Of a stretch of 64,000 nt of DNA, positions 1-7,801 are shown in pieces. Both the position numbers and the translations under genes were made by a program. The notes below the pieces were generated by a model. It saw only the letters and a program-made list of their open reading frames with translations. It made no database searches and was not told the origin of the DNA. The stretch spans positions 62,001-126,000 of the forward strand of contig CAXPZW010000009.1 of the NCBI GenBank assembly GCA_964221845.1, in the 5' to 3' direction. Origin of the DNA: CAXPZW01 sp964221845. GTDB taxonomy: Bacteria; Bacteroidota; Bacteroidia; Flavobacteriales_D; Sanyastnellaceae. The number at the start of each line of letters is the position of its first letter. Position 1 is the first letter of the stretch.

Positions 1-2
1 GC

Positions 3-395
3 ACCAAGGCCAAGTTTGAGTCCTTTGGCAAATGGGAAGAGTTCAAGGCCACCCCAGGCCTGATTCTGACCGAGCCGTTGGATTACTACGCCTTCCAAAA
101 ACTCATCCGCGACGCGTCCTTCATCCTGACCGATTCAGGGGGCATCCAAGAAGAATCCACCTTCCGTCAGGTGCCGTGCTTCACCCTGCGTGAAAACACT
201 GAACGCCCAGTGACCTGCACGGTAGGTACCAACGAACTGGTGGAATTGGACGCCGATGTCGTCTTGAGCAAAATTGCCAGCGCCAGCGAAAAGACGGGCC
301 AGATCCCACAACACTGGGACGGCAAATCCACCGAACGCATCATGGACCATGTGGCGACTTACTTGGGACTCCCGGTAAGCAAGGCCAAAGCCTGA
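3..395 (+). CDS. wecB: UDP-N-acetylglucosamine 2-epimerase (non-hydrolysing), C-terminal part
   Basis: Only the last 130 codons are present; the gene enters from the left edge in frame, so the true start lies outside the window. The family interconverts UDP-GlcNAc and UDP-ManNAc for surface polysaccharides. The visible part holds the family's C-terminal signature: DSGGIQEE, then a P-C-F-T-L-RE stretch, TERPVT and GTNELV, which bind the UDP moiety. The pyruvyl transferase, glycosyltransferase and flippase next door fit a capsule/O-antigen/exopolysaccharide cluster. Its 3' end overlaps the convergent pyruvyl transferase gene by 37 nt. The exact substrate cannot be fixed from the fragment. Confidence 0.9.
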   Translation, partial: TKAKFESFGKWEEFKATPGLILTEPLDYYAFQKLIRDASFILTDSGGIQEESTFRQVPCFTLRENTERPVTCTVGTNELVELDADVVLSKIASASEKTGQIPQHWDGKSTERIMDHVATYLGLPVSKAKA

Positions 396-1501
396 TCGAG
401 ATATGTGTGGGCCTGGCGATGTTGCCGGTCCACAGCAGACACCACCCTTTGACGCACGCCGTCCAGCTGGTCTACCAAGGCTTGGTGGGCGGCGTTGCCG
501 ATTTCTACAGGGGCATTGTAATCGATCGAAAACTCGGGCATGCCCAAATAGTCGTAGCACTCCTTGCCCTTGCGCTCGTAGGAAATGTTGAGCGCGGGCG
601 TACCGCTCATCAAAGCCAGAATGCAAAAATGCAGGCGCGTACCGATGACATAATCGAAGCTGCGCAACTGCTCACGCAAATCCTGCATGCGATGGAACTC
701 GCGGTCCACAGTTGCAGCGATCCCTTCTTGCGCCAATTCTTCAGCAAACTCCGCAGCCAAAGCGGAATCGTCCACGTATCCGGGCACGCCTTGGCAGGTG
801 CTGAGGAAATGCACCTTAAGGTCAGCTTCGTGCACCTCCCGCGCAAGGCTCAGGATGAGCTGTTTGAATTGATCGGCGCTGCGTGCGTCGTGGCTCCAGC
901 GGCGGACGCTTATGGCGACGGTTCCTTTAGCGGGCAGAGGGGGCAGGGGTTTGAGCAAAAAGGCCGCGTCGTTGGTGCGCATGACTTGCTGCGGACCCAC
1001 CTGCCATTCAGCCAGACTTTGTTCGGAGTGCGCGTCGCGGGCCAAGAGCAGCCCCAGATGGTGCTTTTGGGCCTTGAACAACGCCAAGTCGCTCCCTTCC
1101 AGCGGGCCAAACGACTGGCTGTACACCCCGACTTTCTTACCCATTCTGGCTGCTGTTCGCAGCTTGAGGACGTGACCGCGGATGCCGTAATAGCTATTGA
1201 AATACCCTCCTGGGCAGCCCAACACAATGTCAGCCTTGCGGTACGCCGGACGCATCCGAGGCGTGAAACGCTCCAACAAAAAGCGCAACGGCGGAAGTTT
1301 GCGGTAGATCCACCCTTGCACGCCCTCAGGAGTAAGCGGCAATTCCGGGTAGAGGGATTGGGTGGTTTGAAAATGGTAACTGGCCACCTCTACGACCACT
1401 CCGCGCTCCACAAGCCCTTCGTACAACGCAAAGAGCAAGGCAGCGTCGCCTCCGTTGACCGGAACCGCATTGGCGATGAGACAGGAGATAGGACGCTGCA
1501 T
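359..1501 (-). CDS. polysaccharide pyruvyl transferase family protein
   Basis: A 380-residue cytosolic protein of the PssK/EpsO/CsaB-like family, which transfers pyruvate from phosphoenolpyruvate as a ketal onto sugars of surface polymers. Family features seen are NGGDAALL near residue 17 (the usual N-x-GD N-terminus), GCPGGYFNS near 96, a SQSFGPL segment near 130, and the C-terminal TRLHFCILALMSGTPALNISY block that carries the conserved R-x-H. The ATG start gives the family's normal N-terminus. It converges on the epimerase gene and is divergent from the glycosyltransferase gene. The acceptor sugar cannot be predicted. Confidence 0.85.
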   Translation of the reverse strand: MQRPISCLIANAVPVNGGDAALLFALYEGLVERGVVVEVASYHFQTTQSLYPELPLTPEGVQGWIYRKLPPLRFLLERFTPRMRPAYRKADIVLGCPGGYFNSYYGIRGHVLKLRTAARMGKKVGVYSQSFGPLEGSDLALFKAQKHHLGLLLARDAHSEQSLAEWQVGPQQVMRTNDAAFLLKPLPPLPAKGTVAISVRRWSHDARSADQFKQLILSLAREVHEADLKVHFLSTCQGVPGYVDDSALAAEFAEELAQEGIAATVDREFHRMQDLREQLRSFDYVIGTRLHFCILALMSGTPALNISYERKGKECYDYLGMPEFSIDYNAPVEIGNAAHQALVDQLDGVRQRVVSAVDRQHRQAHTYLDQALALLTGSPK

Positions 1502-1558
1502 GGACGGTGAGGAATGCCGTAATTTGCGCGGAAGAACGGAAATTTTCCCTTTCGGCTC

Positions 1559-2623
1559 ATGGCCTCACCCCCCTCGAAGCAGCCCACAGTGGGCATGGTG
1601 TACGACAACCTGGCCACCTTCGTGGAACGCGACATCCGCATTTTGGAATCCGAGTACACGGTGCTGCGCATGCCTTTTGACGCGCGGCCCAAGTGGCGAT
1701 TGCCGGTGGCGTTTGCCCGGCAGTTTGTGGACCTGCTGCGTCAGCGGGGCAAGGTGAAAGTGTACGTACACCAGAGTGCGGGATACGTATCGTTTTTAGC
1801 CTGTGTGCTGCGCCCGGTGTTGGGTTGCCGCAACGTCATCATCGCCATTGGCACCGATGCCGCGCGCCTTCCGGAAATCGGCTACGGACACTTCTGCAAA
1901 TGGCCCTTGCGCTGGTTCGCATCGGTCAGCTACCGCCGCGCGGATTTGGTGTTGCCCGTGCACCGTTCACTCGAACGCAGCAGCTACCAATACGAGGCTG
2001 TGGAGTTTCCCCAGCAAGGTTTTCGCGCGTTTGTGCCCGGCATCAAAACCCGCGTGGTGGAGATGGTCAACGGCTACGACGGCGACCGCTGGCAGGTCAC
2101 CACTCCGGTTGAGGATCGTCCCAAACACTTTTTGACTGTTGCGGTCAAACTCGGCGAGGCCGGATTCTACCGCAAGGGCATCGACTTGATTTTGGAGGTG
2201 GCCCGCCGCCGTCCGGAGCTCACCTTCACCTTGGTAACCGCTTTTCCCGATTTGGAAGCTGTACCGGCCAACGTACACGTGATTCCCCCCATGCCCCAAC
2301 AGGACTTGCTAGAAGTCTACAACCGCCACGCGTTCTACTTGCAACTGAGCATGTTTGAGGGCTTCCCCAACGCGCTGTGTGAAGCCATGCAAAGCGGGTG
2401 CATTCCCATTGGCAGTGCGGTTGCGGCCATTCCAGACATCATCGGAACCACCGGGTACGTGTTGGAGCGCAAGTCTGCCGATCAACTCGAGGCCCTTCTG
2501 ACCAAAGCACACACCCAAGGCCTGCCTGGCACCGAACGTCCTGAGCAGCGCATTGCCACCGAATTCCCCTTGGAACGCCGCCAGCGCGAGTTCTTAGATC
2601 ACCTGAAATCCCTGGTGCGATGA
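1559..2623 (+). CDS. glycosyltransferase family 4-like protein
   Basis: A 354-residue GT-B fold glycosyltransferase (group 1). The C-terminal half has the donor-binding E-x7-E pattern in FEGFPNALCEAMQSG, followed by a glycine/alanine stretch, as in GT4 retaining enzymes. There is no signal peptide, so it should act on the cytosolic face of the membrane. The stop codon overlaps the start of the flippase gene in ATGA, indicating translational coupling within a polysaccharide operon. Donor and acceptor cannot be predicted. Confidence 0.85.
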   Translation: MASPPSKQPTVGMVYDNLATFVERDIRILESEYTVLRMPFDARPKWRLPVAFARQFVDLLRQRGKVKVYVHQSAGYVSFLACVLRPVLGCRNVIIAIGTDAARLPEIGYGHFCKWPLRWFASVSYRRADLVLPVHRSLERSSYQYEAVEFPQQGFRAFVPGIKTRVVEMVNGYDGDRWQVTTPVEDRPKHFLTVAVKLGEAGFYRKGIDLILEVARRRPELTFTLVTAFPDLEAVPANVHVIPPMPQQDLLEVYNRHAFYLQLSMFEGFPNALCEAMQSGCIPIGSAVAAIPDIIGTTGYVLERKSADQLEALLTKAHTQGLPGTERPEQRIATEFPLERRQREFLDHLKSLVR

Positions 2624-4122
2624 GCGCAGCCAAACGCCTGGGACTGGTAACGCGCCAAGCGAGCTTCAACGCCGTACACATCTTGCTCGGCACTGTGGCC
2701 GGTGCGGTAAACACTGTGGTAGTGCTGCCACAAGCGTTTGCCGAACAAGACGGCCGCTGGGGCGTGATCATCGTGCTGACCTCTTGGGCACTGATCTTTG
2801 CCCAACTGCTCAACCTCGGCACCCCCAACACCTTGATGCGCTTTATGCCGCGCTACAAGGACGAACCCGCGCAATCCCGTGCACTGCAGGGGTTCAGCTT
2901 CAGCATGCTGCTGCTGGGCATCGCCGCTCTGGGAGGCTGTTTGCTGCTGGGCAAGGAGTGGTTCCTCAGCTTTTTTCAGGATGGCGATGCGGCCAAGATG
3001 CGCGACCACATCGGACTGCTGTTTATCCTGTTTGCGTGCATGACGCTCAATGTCGGGTTCACCGGATTTTTATGGGCGCGCTTGAGCACCACCATCACCC
3101 AGTTTGTGCAAGAGACCTTCCTGAAGACCACCTACCTCGCCGCAGCCTTTGCTTATTTGATGGGGTGGATCGACTACACCTGGCTCCTTTGGTTGTACAC
3201 GGGCAGTTATGTGATCAGCACGATGATCTTGGGAGGACTGGCGGTTCAACGGGGCTTGAGTCCTTCGCTCCAGTGGAACGGACTGCCCTTGGGTGAATTG
3301 GTGAGTTACGGCTTGTTCTCGGTATTGGACCGCGGCATTGCGGTGATCGTGCACCGCACCGATTTTGTGATGATGGCCATCCTGCTCAGTCTATCAAAGG
3401 TGGAGGCATACAACCTGGCCTTTTACATCGCGGCGGTGGCCATGATTCCGCAAAAGGCCATCTCGGCCATTGTCAACCCGCTCATGGCCAAGGCGATTCA
3501 CGCGCAGGACCGCACCGAGATGCAGACCCTCTACACCAAATCCGCTCTGAATCAAGTGCTGGTGGGCGGACTAATTTTTGGGTGCACCTGGGCCAGCATC
3601 GACGAGGTCATGCTGCTGCTGCCCGAGCGCTATGCCGGGGGCAAATGGGTGGTGCTGTTTATTGGGATTTCTCGCCTGGTGTACCTGATTTCGGGTGCCG
3701 CGGGCGCGCTGATCCAATTCAGCAAATGGTACCGGGCCAACTTTGTGTTGAACCTCGGGTTCTTTGCGCTGACGGTGGTGTCCAACTACTTCTGCATGTC
3801 GCCCGACTGGTTTGATTTGGGTATGGAGGGAGCGGCGCTCGGTACCGCGGGTTCATTTGTGATCTACAACGCAGCCAAGGTGGTGTACGTGCGTCAAAAG
3901 CACGGCATGCACATGTTCAGCCGCAACCTGGTAGCAGCACTCCTGCTCACCACCATTCCTGCGGCGGCCCTGCACGGCTGGCACCCGTTGGAGGGCATGC
4001 CATTTTGGGCCATTTTGCTCAAGAGCGGCGGGTTGTTGGCGGTGGTGGTGGCCACCGCGCTTTACTTGGAAATTTCAGAAGACGGGCAACTGCTGGTCAA
4101 CAAACTGCTGCGCCGATCATGA
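2620..4122 (+). CDS. polysaccharide flippase (Wzx/MATE-like)
   Basis: A 500-residue, highly hydrophobic protein with about 12-14 predicted membrane spans, resembling the polysaccharide biosynthesis/lipopolysaccharide flippase superfamily. These proteins move undecaprenyl-linked oligosaccharides from the cytosolic to the periplasmic leaflet. It is coupled to the upstream glycosyltransferase by a 4-nt ATGA overlap. Its stop codon and that of the convergent DUF2147 gene share the palindrome TCATGA. It could serve capsule, exopolysaccharide or O-antigen; no polymerase (Wzy) is visible here. Confidence 0.85.
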   Translation: MSAAKRLGLVTRQASFNAVHILLGTVAGAVNTVVVLPQAFAEQDGRWGVIIVLTSWALIFAQLLNLGTPNTLMRFMPRYKDEPAQSRALQGFSFSMLLLGIAALGGCLLLGKEWFLSFFQDGDAAKMRDHIGLLFILFACMTLNVGFTGFLWARLSTTITQFVQETFLKTTYLAAAFAYLMGWIDYTWLLWLYTGSYVISTMILGGLAVQRGLSPSLQWNGLPLGELVSYGLFSVLDRGIAVIVHRTDFVMMAILLSLSKVEAYNLAFYIAAVAMIPQKAISAIVNPLMAKAIHAQDRTEMQTLYTKSALNQVLVGGLIFGCTWASIDEVMLLLPERYAGGKWVVLFIGISRLVYLISGAAGALIQFSKWYRANFVLNLGFFALTVVSNYFCMSPDWFDLGMEGAALGTAGSFVIYNAAKVVYVRQKHGMHMFSRNLVAALLLTTIPAAALHGWHPLEGMPFWAILLKSGGLLAVVVATALYLEISEDGQLLVNKLLRRS

Positions 4123-4554
4123 TACCCGCACCCAGGTCTGGGTTCGGAAGAAGAAAGCTACGTATCCACGGACTTTGAGTTGGTTGGAGTTGTCCTCGTC
4201 CAACCACAGTTTGCAGTCGTACACCGTCCCGTTTTTGGGATCAAGGATGGTGCCGTCGTCCCACTCGTTGTCATCGGCGTCGAAGATCATGCCTTCGATG
4301 ATCACCATGCCTTTGATCTTTTGGTTGTGCTTGGCGCCTTCGCACTCCTTGCAAACCGGATCTTGGTCTTCGTTGGGCTCGCGGAAGAGCTCAACGATGC
4401 GGCCGTACAGCTTGCCGTCTTTTTTGTAGATCTCGACAATGGACTTGGCCTTGCCGGTTTCGTCGTCAATGGTTTTCCAGCGGCCTTCTACCGATTGGGC
4501 TTGGATCAAAGTGGCCACAAAGAGGCCTGCGAGGAGGAATGCGATTTTTTTCAT
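4117..4554 (-). CDS. DUF2147 domain-containing secreted protein
   Basis: A 145-residue protein with a signal peptide (about residues 1-19, ending A-Q) and a single DUF2147 domain: V-E-G-R-W-K-T near the start of the mature part, IVEIYKKDGKLYGRI in the middle, and a conserved pair of cysteines in VCKECEG. The family is a small lipocalin-like beta-barrel of unknown function. It is the last gene of an operon with nadC and yihY; its start overlaps the yihY stop in ATGA. The job is unknown. Confidence 0.85.
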   Translation of the reverse strand: MKKIAFLLAGLFVATLIQAQSVEGRWKTIDDETGKAKSIVEIYKKDGKLYGRIVELFREPNEDQDPVCKECEGAKHNQKIKGMVIIEGMIFDADDNEWDDGTILDPKNGTVYDCKLWLDEDNSNQLKVRGYVAFFFRTQTWVRVS

Positions 4555-5501
4555 CGTGGGGGAATCAAATTCTGTCGTTCGGCGTCCCGGCGGGCGCGAT
4601 GGATGCTGGTGTTGAGCTCAAAGCCCAACAACAAGATCAGGCTGTTGAAGTTAACCCAAATCAGCAACACCATCAAGGTGCCCAAGGAACCATACAAACG
4701 GTTGTAACTGGCAAAATTGTTCACGAACCATGCAAACAAGAGCGATGCCAGAATGAAAAACAAGGTCGAAAAACTGGCGCCTGCGCTGAACCACTTCCAG
4801 CGCTTCTTGCGGAAATTTCCCGTGTTGTAGATGATGCTGATCGAGAAGTAAACCAAGGCCACAGCAATGACCCACTTGGCCAGCTCGAGCAGGATGACGG
4901 TCACTTCGTTGGTCAGGTACTCCCGGGCAATCAACCAATCAAAGAACCACCCCGAAAGGGCGATCAACACTACGGCCAACACCAAGAAGAGTCCCAATAA
5001 AAAAAGCAGCGCAATGCTGGCCAACCGGATGAACACCGGGTTGCCCTTCTGGACCAAATTGTACGAGCCGTTGAGCCCCATCAAAATGGCATTCACTGAG
5101 TTGGAGGCGTAGAAGATCAACAGCACAAATCCAAAGCTCACCACCGAGTTGTACTTGTGGTACATGAGGTCTTCCAGGGTGGCTTCAAACAGGCCAAAAC
5201 TGTCTCCCGGCATGAGCCCTTCCAGTCCTGCGAACAGGTTCTCCTGGAAGTTGTCGACCGGCACGTAAGGGATCAAGGAGATCAACAAAATGATCACCGG
5301 AAACACCGCCAAAAACAGGCGAAAGGAGATGGCCGCCGCGCGGGTGGAAATCCCGCCTTTTTGCAGCCCCTCGACAAAAAAAACGCTTACGTAGTAAAGC
5401 GAGAGGCCTTCAAACCCCCACGGACGCAAGCGTTTGGCGAAGGCCACCACGGCCTGCACCCAGCTCAGATTGCGGAACCAGTCCAACAACCGCTGGATCA
5501 T
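4551..5501 (-). CDS. YihY/virulence factor BrkB family inner-membrane protein
   Basis: A 316-residue membrane protein with about six hydrophobic spans and the YihY/BrkB pattern: F-x-E-G-x-x-x-R-A-A-A-I-S-F near residue 55, then FGFVLLIFYASNSVNAIL and a C-terminal YGSLGTLMVLLIWVNFNSLILLLG segment. The older name RNase BN is a misassignment; the physiological role remains unclear. It overlaps nadC upstream and the DUF2147 gene downstream by 4 nt each, so the three are almost surely one transcript. Confidence 0.9.
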   Translation of the reverse strand: MIQRLLDWFRNLSWVQAVVAFAKRLRPWGFEGLSLYYVSVFFVEGLQKGGISTRAAAISFRLFLAVFPVIILLISLIPYVPVDNFQENLFAGLEGLMPGDSFGLFEATLEDLMYHKYNSVVSFGFVLLIFYASNSVNAILMGLNGSYNLVQKGNPVFIRLASIALLFLLGLFLVLAVVLIALSGWFFDWLIAREYLTNEVTVILLELAKWVIAVALVYFSISIIYNTGNFRKKRWKWFSAGASFSTLFFILASLLFAWFVNNFASYNRLYGSLGTLMVLLIWVNFNSLILLLGFELNTSIHRARRDAERQNLIPPR

Positions 5502-6343
5502 GCATGGATGGCTTTGAGGCTCAAATCAAGCGACTTGACGCTGTGGGTGAGTGCGCCCACGGAAATGAAATCCACGCCGGTTTCGGCGTAGGAACGGATG
5601 GTGGCTTCCGTAATTCCTCCGGAAGCTTCGGTCTCGGCCTGGTCTCCGATTTCGGGGAGGATGGCGCGGATGGCTTCTGGGGTGAAGTTGTCGAGCATGA
5701 TGCGGTCCACCGGACCGGCGGCCAGGATCTCCCGGACTTCTTCGGCATCACGTGCTTCCACCTCAATGGGGATGTTGATGCCCTTTTCCTGCTGGTAGGC
5801 TTTGGCGCGACCGATGGCGGCTGTGATGCCCCCGGCGTGGTCGTTGTGGTTGTCCTTGATCATCATCATGTCGTACAACCCAAAGCGGTGGTTGGTGCCA
5901 CCGCCAATCACCACGGCTTGCTTCTCCAAAAAGCGCATACCGGGTGTGGTTTTGCGAGTGTCCAACAGGCGGGCTCCGGTGCCCTTGATGATGTCCACAA
6001 TGAGGTTGGTTTTGGTGGCGATGCCGCTCATGCGCTGCATGATGTTGAGCACAGTGCGTTCAATGGTCAACAGCGAACGGCTGGAGCCGTGCACATGGAA
6101 CACAATGTCTCCTGGATCCACCTCATCCCCGTCATGCATGAGTTGCTCAAACTCGAGCGAGGGGTCGAAGATTTCGAAGATTTGACGGGCCACTTCCACG
6201 CCGGCTACAATGCCTCTTTCCTTCACCAGCAAGCGCGCGCTGCCGGTGCGGTCGGCCGGGATGGTGGCCAAGGTGGTGTGGTCACCGTCGGCGATGTCCT
6301 CGGTGAGGACGGTTTTGATCCAGGTAGTCAGGTCCCAATCCAT
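5498..6343 (-). CDS. nadC: nicotinate-nucleotide pyrophosphorylase (carboxylating)
   Basis: Quinolinate phosphoribosyltransferase of de novo NAD synthesis: quinolinate + PRPP gives nicotinate mononucleotide, CO2 and PPi. At 281 residues it has the normal length. Hallmarks are DTRKTTPGMR, VIGGGTNHRFGL, MIKDNH and the SGGI phosphate-binding turn near the C terminus. I start it at the ATG preceding D-W-D-L-T; an upstream in-frame ATG would add 25 atypical residues that run across a terminator hairpin. First gene of the nadC-yihY-DUF2147 operon. Confidence 0.95.
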   Translation of the reverse strand: MDWDLTTWIKTVLTEDIADGDHTTLATIPADRTGSARLLVKERGIVAGVEVARQIFEIFDPSLEFEQLMHDGDEVDPGDIVFHVHGSSRSLLTIERTVLNIMQRMSGIATKTNLIVDIIKGTGARLLDTRKTTPGMRFLEKQAVVIGGGTNHRFGLYDMMMIKDNHNDHAGGITAAIGRAKAYQQEKGINIPIEVEARDAEEVREILAAGPVDRIMLDNFTPEAIRAILPEIGDQAETEASGGITEATIRSYAETGVDFISVGALTHSVKSLDLSLKAIHA

Positions 6344-6378
6344 GCCCTCAAAGTAACGGATTCCGCGTGGGGTGGGCC

Positions 6379-6409
6379 AAAAAAAAGCGCCACTCATCGG
6401 TGGCGCTTT
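6379..6409 (-). terminator. intrinsic terminator after the DUF4783 gene
   Basis: A perfect 10-bp stem (AAAGCGCCAC with GTGGCGCTTT) and a 6-nt loop, followed on the minus strand by a run of eight T. It lies 19 nt past the DUF4783 stop codon and just before nadC. Confidence 0.85.
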
Positions 6410-6427
6410 CGATCCCAAATCTGGGGG

Positions 6428-6826
6428 CTAGAAGTCGTCTTCTTGAAAGGACTCGATCCGCAGCTGCTTGACCTGCATGCCCGCGTCGGTGCGGTGCATG
6501 AAGAAGGTCACGCGGTAGGTTCCGTCGGCACAGACCAAATCGCCAATGCGGTAATGGTCGTCCAACTTGGAGGTACCCTTGTGCATGATCTTGAAGCTCT
6601 TCGGGGCGTGGCCGCGGAAGAAATTGTCCAAGGTTTTTTGAGCGGCGGCCGGCGACATGGTGCCTTCCTCGCCCAAAACAGTGATGTCTACATTCGGGCC
6701 GAAGTAGCTGGCGAGCTTAGCGGCATTGCCGTTCTGCAGCGCCTGAGAAACCCCGGCGGTGATGTCTGATTGTGCGCTCAGCGCCGTGCCTAGCAGCAGC
6801 GCAAAAGCAATTCCCAAATATTTCAT
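6428..6826 (-). CDS. DUF4783 domain-containing secreted protein
   Basis: A 132-residue protein with a signal peptide (MKYLGIAFALLLGTALSAQ) and an NTF2-like DUF4783 body that starts ITAGVSQALQNGNAAKLASY and ends in a V-K-Q-L-R-I-E strand. This small family is typical of Bacteroidota and is often found near nadC and rlmH, as here. A longer reading frame continues upstream, but the signal peptide marks the real start. It has its own terminator and is divergent from rlmH. Function unknown. Confidence 0.85.
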   Translation of the reverse strand: MKYLGIAFALLLGTALSAQSDITAGVSQALQNGNAAKLASYFGPNVDITVLGEEGTMSPAAAQKTLDNFFRGHAPKSFKIMHKGTSKLDDHYRIGDLVCADGTYRVTFFMHRTDAGMQVKQLRIESFQEDDF

Positions 6827-6925
6827 GACCCATCTCAATTTGATCGGTATAGCGCAAAACTCTTGCCAAACTGCAGGTGGAGCGCACCGGGGTTTTCCCA
6901 AATTTAGCAATTCAAATCGCTGCTT

Positions 6926-7399
6926 GTGAAGTGTTTGTTGTTGTCCATCGGGAAGACCCAAGAGGCCTGGATACGCTCCGGAATGGAGGTGTACCTGAAG
7001 CGCCTGCCCCACTATTTGCCCTTTGAATACCAAGAGTTGCCCGACGTGAAGAACGCACGCAAACTGGGCAACGACCCGCTCAAAGAAGCCGAAGGAAAGG
7101 CCTTTTTGGCCAAACTCGACAACACCGACCACGTGATCCTGTTGGACGAAGGCGGTAAACTACGCACCTCGCGAGAACTGGCCGGCTTCTTTGAAAAACA
7201 CATGCTAGGCGGCACCCGCAGGCTGGTGCTGATCATTGGCGGGGCGTACGGCTTCAGTCCAGAACTGTACAAACGCGCCAACGGCAAGCTCTCGCTCTCG
7301 CCCATGACGTTCTCCCACCAGATGGTGCGCGTGATTGCCCTCGAACAGCTCTACCGCGCGCAGAGTATCCTCAAAGGCGAGCCCTACCACCACGATTGA
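6926..7399 (+). CDS. rlmH: 23S rRNA (pseudouridine1915-N3)-methyltransferase
   Basis: A 157-residue SPOUT methyltransferase that methylates pseudouridine 1915 in helix 69 of 23S rRNA, using SAM. The knot signature is complete: LDEGGKLRTSRELA, then IIGGAYGF, SLSPMTFSHQMVRV and the C-terminal YRAQSILKGEPYHH that binds SAM and RNA. The start codon is GTG; no ATG exists at the right place. Divergent from the DUF4783 gene. Confidence 0.95.
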   Translation: MKCLLLSIGKTQEAWIRSGMEVYLKRLPHYLPFEYQELPDVKNARKLGNDPLKEAEGKAFLAKLDNTDHVILLDEGGKLRTSRELAGFFEKHMLGGTRRLVLIIGGAYGFSPELYKRANGKLSLSPMTFSHQMVRVIALEQLYRAQSILKGEPYHHD

Positions 7400-7561
7400 A
7401 GTTTTAGGAAACCGATAACATTTTGAATCCCACTCTGGCACTGCGCTTGAAAGGCTGACACCATCGCGACCGGTTTTGGGATGGGATCTTGAGATTCAGA
7501 CCCGAAGCCATTTGGCCGCAGACGCCTGCATCGATTCAGGCGCTGGTGTGCTTTTGACATG
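7400..7561. other. intergenic stretch after rlmH, no gene seen
   Basis: About 160 nt without a convincing reading frame between the rlmH stop and a strong terminator. It contains a small hairpin (CGCCTG...CAGGCG, about 7526-7545). Either rlmH has a long 3' untranslated region or a short non-coding RNA ends at the terminator; the sequence alone does not decide. Confidence 0.4.
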
Positions 7562-7593
7562 AAGCCGCTCCTTGATGGGGGCGGCTTTTTTTT
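7562..7593 (+). terminator. intrinsic terminator
   Basis: A 10-bp stem (AAGCCGCTCC with GGGGCGGCTT, one T-G pair), 6-nt loop and a run of eight T. It lies about 160 nt after rlmH and directly abuts the repeat element that follows. Confidence 0.85.
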
Positions 7594-7783
7594 GTCAAGG
7601 GCATTCACAAAGTGAGACTGGCCATTCACAAAGTCGATGCGGGGGTGGTTTGGATGCGAGTGGGTGGAGCTGGACCTTTCACGTGTTGTTTGCTCGAAAG
7701 ACAAGCATCAGGAGGTGGAGGCGGGGGCGGCGGGGCCGGCGGCCCACGGGAGGGAACCTGCGCGGACGAAGTATTTTCAGCGC
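7593..7783 (+). repeat. two-copy intergenic element, copy A
   Basis: This stretch matches the reverse complement of 22019-22201. Shared parts, in order: TGTCAAGGGCATTCACAAAG, a second CATTCACAAAGTC box 21 nt after the first, a weakly conserved middle containing GGGTGGAG and TTTCG/TTTCA-like pieces, and a nearly identical G-rich core of about 50 nt running from GAGGTGGAGGCGGGGGCGGC to CACGGGAGGGAACCTG. It lies immediately upstream of the SRAP gene on the same strand. No known family is recognised. Confidence 0.8.
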
Positions 7784-7788
7784 TGTTG

Positions 7789-7796
7789 TACCTTCC
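7789..7796 (+). promoter_or_regulatory. putative -7 promoter element (TACCTTCC) of the SRAP gene
   Basis: Six of eight positions match TAnnTTTG-like boxes seen before other genes here. The box ends only 5 nt before the ATG, implying little or no leader. Confidence 0.45.
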
Positions 7797-7801
7797 CTGC
7801 T

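Noticed and set aside
5504..6769. 421-codon plus-strand frame opposite nadC and the DUF4783 gene
   Set aside because: Antisense shadow; nadC and DUF4783 are clear on the minus strand and it crosses the terminator at 6379.
7637..7801. N-terminal extension of the SRAP protein through repeat copy A (and likewise of TrpS through copy B), both reading E-V-E-A-G-A-A-G-P-A-A-H-G-R-E-P
   Set aside because: SRAP proteins need Cys2 right after Met, TrpS has its normal N terminus further in, and promoter-like boxes lie between the extension and the start. The open frame results from the stop-free G-rich core.
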